Positions 22,166 through 31,148 of a stretch of DNA of 64,000 nucleotides are shown in pieces (within the stretch, counting starts at the first letter, position 1; each line of letters starts with the position of its first letter). Origin of the DNA: Flectonema sp. DT1601 (Eukaryota; Euglenozoa; Diplonemea; Diplonemida; Diplonemidae). The stretch is taken from the NCBI GenBank assembly GCA_964019425.1, contig OZ025784.1:1612001-1676000 (forward strand). Direction: 5' to 3'. Made by a program: the position numbers and the translations under genes. Under the pieces are notes generated by a model. The model saw only the letters and a program-made list of their open reading frames with translations. It searched no databases and had not been told where the DNA came from.

Positions 22166-23621
22166 ATGAATAAGTTGCTGCGATTTAGAAAACCGTACGT
22201 TGGGACCCCGTCAGCACTGCATGCGAAAATTCTAATTGACAGAAGGTTTGCCTGTTGGGTGTTTTGATTTCTGTATTTGCAATACTTCGTACTTGTGTTC
22301 CCTGACAAAGTTTCTTCTTTAACTTTTTTTGTTCCCTTTTTTGTCGTGAGGGCATTCGAGTGTTGGTTGTTTTCACTTTGTTGCACATCTTTGAAGAACT
22401 TATCTGTCCTCATCAACACACAAACAGTGTTCCTTATTTGAAGACTATTGAGAAGTTGAATGAAAAAGGTTTTGATGGCAGTTACGACCAGGTGTTGATC
22501 TCTTCTTCTGTTTTAGTTCTCTTTTCTGTGAATCTCACATTGCAACCTCCGAGTGCAATGCAGCCAACTGAGTGTTGACAACCACTTCAATACCTCACTC
22601 AATTAGATTCAACAAGCACGTAGGCTGCAGCGAGCAGTAGTTGGCACAGAGAAAACAGTCGCTGATTGGAAGGTTGGTAAGTTCCATGCAAGAGATGTTT
22701 TGTTTGAGAGGAAAGGTTACGTTGGGAAGCCATCGAAGGAACATGAAAGGATTCTGATTGACAAAAGGTATTCTTTTGTTTGAATTGAAAGCACTCCTGT
22801 TGTGCAACTGGCAATCGAATACCACAACTGAATACTAATTACAGCGTTTCGATTGCAGAGACGGGTCGTAGGTTGGATGCCATGGGATATGATGGGAATT
22901 ACCATCAGGTTTGTGTTTGCTGTAGTGAGAATGTGTTGTCAGTTTCATCTTTCATCAGTGTGGTAATTAATCACAGATTCACAAAGCTCGTTGTAATCAA
23001 AGAGCTCCAGTCGGTATGTCCCAACAGACTAATACTCGATGTTCAGGAACTGCTACTCGTAGTTGGTCTCCTTCCATCAACTTCGTTGGGAAGACGAGGG
23101 ATGGCGGGGAGTACCTGGTGGTAGTTGGAACGGGGAACACGGATCTGACGAGCTGCAGGGTGGATGGAAAGACTGATGCGGCTGTGCACGTGACGGTGTG
23201 TCAGAATCTGAAGGGAGAGGACGTGGAGTTGGAGGCGGGGGAGTACACCAACTCGGTATGTGAATCCTCATAATGAATAGCATTGTGTGCACTGTGTGGT
23301 GATGTTGGCGCAGAAATGCCATCCGTGGGTGTTTGCCTGAGAATAGAAAGGCAGGAAGAAGAAAACAATTCACAGCGGAGGCTGCCCTCAGGGATCTTGC
23401 CGGTAGCAGGTGGGAAGTGCCGAGTGAGGATCGAAGGAGGTGTGGCGATGTTGAGGATTCCCATCGTGAAAGACGTTTTGTCTGTTCCGCAGGTGGTGGA
23501 GGTGGTTGAGGGTGGGAAGGGTGTGAGGAGTTGGGAGGAGTTGCTGGAAGAAGTAGTACCAGAGGTAGTGCTGAAGGAAGAAGTGATGAAAGCATCCGTC
23601 CCTGTTAATGAGGAGTCTTGA
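22166..23621 (+). CDS. Array gene A, unit 5 (two modules, no gene B)
   Basis: Exons 22166..22245, 22428..22491, 22607..22767, 22845..22908, 22977..23255 and 23376..23621 give 297 aa. The module reads RKGYVG rather than RKPYVG, a Pro-to-Gly change in an otherwise invariant motif. The exon before the HSP20-like domain begins IHKARCNQRAPVGMSQQ. Downstream the unit switches to the alternate tail and has no gene B. Confidence 0.75.
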
Positions 23622-23773
23622 CAGGACACTCTGATTCCTATTTGATGAACCATCTCTCATAGTTCCCTTGTGTTGAATGTTGACCTCTTTTAGTATTACT
23701 TGAATCTTTGTTATCAACAGGGAGTACAACATCATAATGTAAATAGTACTTGAGTAGTGAAGTAAAGGATTAC

Positions 23774-24576
23774 AGAGGGTGTTGAAACTTTTCTAATTTA
23801 AGATTTTCGAATTGTTATTTAATTCTTATTTTCTTCAACAAGATTTGTAATCTGAAGATTTCAATGGATGAAATTAAAATCTTTCAGTGAGTATCAATTG
23901 GTGGACGAGTCTGGTCATCACCCCGCTCTTTGGTGATGTTCTTAGCAAGAAAGTTAAGAATATTTAGCAGAAAGAAGTTTTTCTAATTCATGAGATTGTG
24001 TTTTTTGTGTAGCTCACTTAAATTGAGCATTATTCTGTCGAGAACTTTGTGTTCGCTTATGTCGTCTTTGTCTAGAAAGTAATTCTACGGATTAAGAATG
24101 ATGACCAATACTTGTAATTGAGGTTTACGATGAGAAGAGTGAAGACTTCCACTTTGAAGTAGTATCTGTTACGGAAAGTATTCTTAAAGTTCTCACTCCT
24201 CATCTTTAACATGAACTGGATTTCATTTTCTTTTTTCAGAACTTCTCTCTTTTCCTAAATAACATTACAACCTGAGAGTGAATGTACGAAGATGATTAAA
24301 TTAGAAGAGAGTTGTGAACTATCAAAGTATTCTAAACCTGTTCATTGACTTCATCATAGCAGTGATCAATTGTACTCTGAACACTACACTATCAAAGAAG
24401 GAAAGGTTTGAAAGTTCTTTAAATAACATTTACCTCACTTCAGGTGTGAAAAGGTCATGTTGTGTGTAACATTATCGTAGCTGCTTGCTGACTTCCATTT
24501 AGTTATGAAGTTGAGAATTGAGAGAAGTGTTTTGTACATAATTCCACATCAGCTGCTTTGGTTATATAAAGTGGAA
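23774..24576. other. Unit 5 alternate tail and unique spacer
   Basis: 23774-23915 matches 30926-31055 downstream of unit 7: GTGTTGAA, ATTTAATTCTTATTT, then a short frame ATGGATGAAATTAAAATC followed by GTGAGTATCAATTGGTGGAC. The rest, to 24576, occurs nowhere else in the window. It has several CTCACTT/CAG stretches but no gene I can support. Confidence 0.6.
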
Positions 24577-27140
24577 ATGAATAAATTATTAAGATTTCGA
24601 AAACCGTACGTTGGGACCCCGTCAGCACTGCATGCGAAGATTCTAATTGACAGAAGGTTTGCCTGTTGGGTGTTTTGATTTCTGTATTTGGAATACTTCG
24701 TACTTGTGTTCTCTGACAAAGTTTCTTCTTTAACTTATTTTATTTCCTTTTTTGTCGTGAGGGCATTCGAGTGTTCGTTGTTTTCACTTTGTTGCACATC
24801 TTTGAAGAACTTGTCTGTCCCCATCAACACACAAACAGTGTTCCTTATTTGAAGACTATTGAGAAGTTGAATGAAAAAGGTTTTGATGGCAGTTACAACC
24901 AGGTGTTGATCTCTTCTTCTGTTTTAGTTCTCTTTTCTGTGAATCTCACATTGCAACCTCCGAGTGCAATGCAGCCAACTGAGTGTTGACAACCACTTCA
25001 ATACCTCACTCAATCAGATTTGTCAAGCACGTAGTCTACAGCGAACACCGGTTGGCACAGAGAAGACACTCGCTGATTGGAAGGTTGGTAAGTTCCCCAC
25101 AAAAGATGTTTTATCTGAGAGGAAACCTTACGTTGGGAAGCCATCGAAGGAACATGAAAGGATTCTGATTGACAAAAGGTATTTTGTTTGAATTGAAAGC
25201 ACTCCTGTTGTGCAACTGGCAATCGAATACCACAACTGAATACTAATTACAGCGTTTCGATTGCAGAGACGGGTCGTAGGTTGGATGCCATGGGATATGA
25301 TGGGAATTACAATCAGGTGTGTGTCTGTACTGTTGGTGTTGATTTGATGTCACACGTTGAGGAATTGATTTGGAGTAGAGTCTGCAATGTTTCTAAATTA
25401 GTAAAACTGTTTAGCAATTCATCTTATTGCTTCTCAGCTTTGATCGATTTAAATAACTTTAAACTGAAGCAGATAATGACTGCGAGAGAAAACCAGTTTG
25501 CGGGAGTTGGTATGGACGCTGATCAACGTGACAGGGAACCCATCACAGTCATCTTATCGAAGAGGAAACCTTACGTTGGGAAGCCATCGAAGGAACATGA
25601 AAGGATTCTGATTGACAAAAGGTATTCTTTTGATTGAATTGAAAGCACTCCTGTTGTGCAACTGGCAATCGAATACCACAACTGAATACTAATTACAGCG
25701 TTTCGTATGCAGAAACGGGTCGTAGGTTGGATGCCATGGGATATGATGGGAATTACAATCAGGTGTGTGTCTGTACTGTTGGTGTTGAGTTGATGTCACA
25801 CGTTGAGGAATTGATTTGGAGTAGAGTCTGCAATGTTTCTAAATTAGTAAAACTGTTTAGCAATTCATCTTATTGCTTCTCAGCTTTGATCGATTTAAAT
25901 AGGAAATTTCCCCGTTGCTACTCCAAAACTTTATTTTTCTCCGTTGTAGTCCACCTATAAGGATTTTTCTCCGTTGTGTTTTCTTTTCTTTTCTTTTTTT
26001 GCTGTTGTGTGCACAACAGCGAGAAAACTAAAAGAGTTGTTCACAATAGCGAAAAATCTTCTTGGGTGTAGGCAACGGAGAAAAAGCTTTTTTTTAATGT
26101 AGGCAACTGAGAATTCTCCATCTAAATAACTTTGAACTGAATCAGATAACAACTGCGAGACAAAACAAGTTTGCGCGAGTTGGTATGGATGCACAACGAG
26201 AATCTATCAAAGTTGTGTTATCGAAGAGGAAACCTTACGTTGGGAAGCCATCGAAGGAACATGAAAGGATTCTGATTGACAAAAGGTATTCTTTTGATTG
26301 AATTGAAAGCACTCCAGTTGTGCAACTGGCAATCGAATACCACAACTGAATACTAATTACAGCGTTTCGTATGCAGAGACGGGTCGTAGGTTGGATGCCA
26401 TGGGATATGATGGGAATTACCATCAGGTGTGTGTTTGCTGTACCGTGGGAATGTGTTTCTTTCATTACTCTCCTTAGTTGAGGAAACAACGACAGATACA
26501 CAAAGCTCGTTCTAATCAAAGGGCACTTGTCGGTATGTCTCGACAGTCTAGTTGTCGATGTTCAGGAACTGCTACTCGTAGTTGGTCTCCTTCCATCAAC
26601 TTCGTTGGGAAGACGAGGGATGGCGGGGAGTACCTGGTGGTGGTTGGGACGGGGATCACGGATCTGACGAGCTGCAGGGTGGATGGAAAGACTGATGCGG
26701 CTGTGCACGTGACGGTGTGTCAGAATCTGAAGGGAGAGGACGTGGAGTTGGAGGCGGGGGAGTACACCAACTCGGTATGTGAATCCTCATAATGAATAGC
26801 ATTGTGTGCACTGTGTGGTGATGTTGGCGCAGAAATGCCATCCGTGGGTGTTTGCCTGAGAATAGAAAGGTTGGAAGAAGAAAACAATTCACAGCGGAGG
26901 CTGCCCTCAGGGATCTTGCCGGAAGCAGGTGGGAAGTGCCGAGTGAGGATCGAAGGAGGTGTGGCGATGTTGAGGATCCCCATCGTGAAAGACGTTTTGT
27001 CTGTTCCGCAGGTGGTGGAGGTGGTTGAGGGTGGGAAGGGTGTGAGGAGTTGGGAGGAGTTGCTGGAGGAAGTAGTACCAGAGGTAGTGCTGAAGGAAGA
27101 AGTGATGAAAGCATCCGTCCCTGTTGATGAGGAGTCTTGA
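24577..27140 (+). CDS. Array gene A, unit 6 (four modules)
   Basis: Ten exons: 24577..24656, 24839..24902, 25018..25178, 25253..25316, 25473..25621, 25699..25762, 26146..26285, 26363..26426, 26496..26774 and 26895..27140, giving 436 aa, the longest copy. The third module is of the unit-1 type (149-nt 'a' exon) and the fourth of the unit-3 type (140-nt). The intron at 25763-26145 contains a MITE. Codons 3-6 are AAA TTA TTA AGA where the other six units use AAG TTG CTG CGA; these are all synonymous, which supports this start. The 5' flank is unique; the nearest acceptor is AG 24551-24552, leaving a 24-nt leader. Confidence 0.75.
25901..26122. mobile_element. MITE-like foldback element in a unit 6 intron
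   Basis: This 222-bp element has imperfect inverted arms of about 85 bp, each with repeated CTCCGTTG blocks, around a palindromic centre (CTGTTGTGTGCACAACAG). It is flanked by the 5-bp direct repeat TAAAT (25896-25900 and 26123-26127). Paralogous introns at 8481-8505, 14924-14944 and 25447-25472 show the empty site with one TAAAT, so insertion with target duplication is directly visible. It has no coding capacity. A one-armed relative lies near 3228-3310. Confidence 0.85.
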
Positions 27141-27454
27141 CAGGACACTCTGATTCCTATTTGATGAACCATCTCTCATAGTTCCCTTGTGTTGAATGTT
27201 GACCTCTTTTAGTATTACTTGAATCTTTGTTATCAACAGGGAGTACAACATCATAATGTAAATAGTACTTGAGTAGTGAAGTAAAGGATTACAAGAATAA
27301 TGATTGAGAATAGTTCTGTAGAATAACCAAAAGGTTTAAAGTTCTTTAATATCAATTTCTTAATAAATAGGAGTTCAAAGTACTTCTCAAGGGAAGAAGA
27401 TGATGATGATGATGATGATGTATTATAAAGAAACAATAAAATAAAACAATAGAT

Positions 27455-28874
27455 ATGCAGCATACTGATATTAACATCTCTTTAGAACCGTACCGTCAAA
27501 CTCTGAGTGAAGAACACCAACTCGACTATCACTACCAGTAGTAAGTTAAACAGCATGCATGATAAAAACAGACACCATCAGCAATTATCATACTTCGCAA
27601 CCGGAAATGAAGTTTTCGTTTTTCCAGATAGAATGACGAGAGAAGGAGTGACGAGAGAGATTGTTAATAGGAGACTACGATACCTTGCTGAGCAACCAAA
27701 GAAACTCTGGCCAAGAGGAAGACCAATGAATCATAAAAGTGATATTTTAGATCGAAACATCAACAAACAAGTAGCTCCTCTGTCTTCTATTCTACAGCAA
27801 CGAATTGAAAGATGTAAACAGTCAAAAGATTATCAAAAAGAAGTTAGGAAACGTCATCAACAACAATTAGAATCCCGTGAGAGGAATCTTATTCAAAAAC
27901 TATCAGACAAAGCTATGAAGTGTTGTAAAGATGACCTACAGCAGAAGAGATCACGATGTGAAAGCTGGTTGAAAACAATACAAAGCATCAACTCAATGGC
28001 GACCGTAAGGATTATTATCCAGTACAACAGAGCGCTGGTGGGAATCCGAGAACGTGAAGAAAAAACTGTGAGAAACGCAAGAAAGAGATTGATGGATCCG
28101 GTAACAGAAAGACGACGAGTCATGAGCAGGGAATTAATTACGAAGTTAACAAGAAAAGTAAAACCAGTTCTAGGGTTGTTCAGAAATGTTAAACAACTGA
28201 ATGATAGTATTAATATTGTGAAAGCATCATTTAACAACAGAGGACTATGTAAGTACAGAATTAGATTATTTGTAAGACACGTTATATCATTACAAAGGTT
28301 CGCAAGGAGGTTACGAAGAACAAACAAAGCCAGACTCGCTCTTTTCATCGTTCAGTTTAACTCATTGGAAGCAGCAGTTCTAAAGGCTGACTCATCCCCT
28401 GGAGGAGGAGGTGGAGGAGGAGTTCTGTCTCCAGGGATACTACATTCGGTGAAAAGGAAAGTTCTTGAATCTGAAATCACAGAACTACTGACGGTGTATA
28501 AACTTGCTTTGGGAATGTGGAAACAATGTGGTGATGTTGCTCGCAGGAACCTTCAAGAAGTTGAACATTCACTCAGAGCTCGTTTTTTGTTGGGATCTTC
28601 CAACAGCTGTGATGTGAACAACAGTCATCCTGCAATCCCTCACTTGGTCAGAATCTTACCTTCGACTATAATGCAAGATATCATTCTTAAAGCAGCCCGA
28701 GTACAAAACGAAGTGGAGTCAAACTGGGAAGTTGACCCTCACATTAGCAAACATAACATTATAAAAGAAAGACAACAATGCATAACAAATATTTACTATT
28801 CTGAGAAGAAGAAGGAACAATTATTTCTGGAAAAGGTCGACGTGGGATTAAGGAAATATGGAAGTTCACTTTAG
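27455..28874 (+). pseudogene. Array gene B, unit 6, 5' deleted
   Basis: The original ATG at 27455 reads MQHTDINISLEPYRQTLSE, then meets a deletion of about 197 bp relative to unit 2 (equivalent to about 12045-12241) and runs out of frame to an early stop. The downstream frame is open for over 450 codons, and its first ATG is at 27555. The remaining sequence is nearly identical to unit 2, so the loss is recent. A shortened protein from the internal ATG cannot be excluded. Confidence 0.75.
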
Positions 28875-29311
28875 TGAGAACCCACAAAGATGTTTTTATT
28901 CTCCTTCTTTCAGACTTTCTTATTTACACCTATTTTGTAATAATCGTAATTGTTAGTAATGAATTGATAAATAATATATTTTTTTTTCAGTCAGAAAAAG
29001 TAATGTAAATTGTTTACAGATGGCAGCTGAAGAGTGAGGAACTGATTGTTTGTTTTTTCTTCATATTTGGATTCTCTGAGTTAGTGTTATCGAGTAGCAT
29101 TCTAACATCTCGTGGAATACAATCAGATTCCTAATTGATCGTCTCACAGCTAATTTAATGAATTGGTTCACAGATGATGACAAAAGAACAAAGCTAATTT
29201 AACTCTGTTAGAGAACTGTTGACCGCAGAGTAAGTAATCGGAGGCATTTTATGATTCTGTTCTGGTTGTGGGAAATCTAATTTCTAATTACCTTCTGCAG
29301 CACACACTGTG
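28875..29311. other. Inter-unit spacer, units 6-7
   Basis: Same spacer as after units 2-4. No gene is supported. Confidence 0.6.
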
Positions 29312-30773
29312 ATGAATAAGTTGCTGCGATTTCGAAAACCGTACGTTGGGACCCCGTCAGCACTGCATGCGAAGATTCTAATTGACAGAAGGTTTGCCTG
29401 TTGGGTGTTTTGATTTCTGTATTTGGAATACTTCGTACTTGTGTTCCCTGACAAAGTTTCTTCTTTAACTTTATTTGTTCCCTTTTTCTTGTGAGGGCAT
29501 TCGAGTGTTCGTTGTTTTCACTTTGTTGCACATCTTTGAAGAACTTGTCTGTCCTCATCAACACACAAACAGTGTTCCTTGTTTGAAGACTATTGAGAAG
29601 TTGAATGAAAAAGGTTTTGATGGCAGTTGCGACCAGGTGTTGATCTCTTCTTCTGTTTTAGTTCTCTTTTCTGTGAATCTCACTTTACAACCTCCGAGTG
29701 CAATGCAGCCACTGAGTGTTGACAACCACTTCAATACCTCACTCAATTAGATTCGTCACGCACGTAGTCTACAGCGAGCACCAGTTGGCAAAAAGAAGAC
29801 ACTCGCTGATTGGAAGGTTGGTAAGTTCCCCATAAGAGATGTTTTATCTGAGAGGAAACGTTACGTTGGGAAGCCATCGAAGGAACATGAAAGGATTCTG
29901 ATTGACAAAAGGTATTCTTTTGTTTGAATTGAAAGCACTCCTGTTGTGCAACTGGCAATCGAATACCACAACTGAATACTAATTACAGCGTTTCGTATGC
30001 AGAGACGGGTCGTAGGTTGGATGCCATGGGATATGATGGGAATTACCATCAGGTGTGTATTTGCTGTAGTGAGAATGTAGTGTCTGTGTCTTGTTTCACT
30101 ACTCTTCTTAGTTGAAGGAAATAACGACAGATAAGAAATTGTCGTTTCGATCAAAGAGCTGCTATCAGTTTGTCTCGACAGTCTAGTTCTCGATGTTCAG
30201 GAACTGCTACTCGTAGTTGGTCTCCTTCCATCAGCTTCGTTGGGAAGACGAGGGATGGCGGGGAGTACCTGGTGGTGGTTGGGACGGGGATCACGGATCT
30301 GAAGAGCTGCAGGGTGGATGGAAAGACTGATGCGGCTGTGCACGTGACGGTGTGTCAGAATCTGAAGGGAGAGGACGTGGAGTTGGAGGAGGGGGAGTAC
30401 ACCAACTCGGTATGTGAATCCTCATAATGAATAGCATTGTGTGCACTTGGTGGTGATGTTGGAGCAGAAATGCCATCCGTGGTGTTGCTTGAGGAAAGAA
30501 AGGTAGGAAGAAGAAAACAATTCACAGCGGAGGCTGCCCTCAGGGATCTTGCCGGAAGCAGGTGGGAAGTGCCGAGTGAGGATCGAAGGAGGTGTGGTGA
30601 TGTTGAGGATCCCCATCGTGAAAGACGTTTTGTCTGTTCCGCAGGTGGTGGAGGTGGTTGAGGGTGCGAAGGGTGTGAGGAGTTGGGAGGAGTTGCTGGA
30701 GGAAGTAGTACCAGAGGTAGTGCTGAAGGAAGAAGTGATGAAAGCATCCGTCCCTGTTGATGAGGAGTCTTGA
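29312..30773 (+). CDS. Array gene A, unit 7 (two modules, end of array)
   Basis: Exons 29312..29391, 29573..29636, 29751..29911, 29989..30052, 30131..30409 and 30528..30773 give 297 aa. Small changes include GSCDQ for GSYDQ, RKRYVG for RKPYVG and SPSISF for SPSINF. It lacks gene B, has the alternate tail (from 30926) and is followed directly by the PH-like gene at 31149. Confidence 0.75.
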
Positions 30774-31148
30774 CAGGACACTCTGATTCCTATTTGATGA
30801 ACCATCTCTCATAGTTCCCTTGTGTTGAATGTTGACCTCTTTTAGTATTACTTGAATCTTTGTTATCAACAGGGAGTACAACATCATAATGTAAATAGTA
30901 CTTGAGTAGTGAAGTAAAGGATTACACAGCGTGTTGAACCTTTTCTCATTCATTGTTGTTTTATTTAATTCTTATTTACTTCAACAGGTAGTTCTGTATT
31001 CTGAAGATTACAATGGATGATATTAAAATCTTTCAGTGAGTATCAATTGGTGGACAAGTAGTTTACTGTATGCGGGTGATTCGTTGTCGTAGTTTTCCTT
31101 TTTTAAAATAAACAATTATTCTTCATTCCCCTTCAGGAATTATATAAC
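30774..31148. other. Array end and alternate tail
   Basis: Shared 3' flank to AAGGATTACA, then the tail seen after unit 5 (30926 to about 31055), then the acceptor of the next gene. No gene is seen apart from the short MDDIKIFQ-stop frame. Confidence 0.6.
31135..31136 (+). promoter_or_regulatory. Probable trans-splice acceptor of the 750-aa gene
   Basis: A pyrimidine-rich stretch, CTTCATTCCCCTTCAG, ends at this AG, 12 nt before the ATG at 31149. The only upstream short frame (MDDIKIFQ) does not join in frame across the intervening sequence, which argues against a cis-spliced coding exon. Confidence 0.5.

Larger units (their letters stand above)
7500..31060 (+). repeat. Tandem array of seven A/B gene units
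   Basis: Units begin near 7500, 10139, 13991, 18294, 22111, 24577 and 29257. Each starts with the same acceptor and a gene A of 6-10 exons, except that unit 6 has its own 5' flank. Units 2, 3, 4 and 6 continue into gene B and a shared spacer with TTTGTAATAATCGTAATTG. Unit 1 lacks gene B. Units 5 and 7 lack it and share another tail after the AAGGATTACA junction. Introns are about as conserved as exons, which indicates recent amplification or ongoing homogenisation. Confidence 0.95.

Noticed and set aside
27507-28874. 455-codon gene B frame taken from its first codon in unit 6
   Set aside because: The first codon there is GTG next to a deletion junction; the original ATG lies upstream in a different frame. 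Treated as a truncated copy.
23774-31060. Short MDEIKIFQ/MDDIKIFQ frame as a first exon of the next gene
   Set aside because: Using the GTGAGT donor, it does not join in frame to either the unit 6 gene A or the 750-aa gene.
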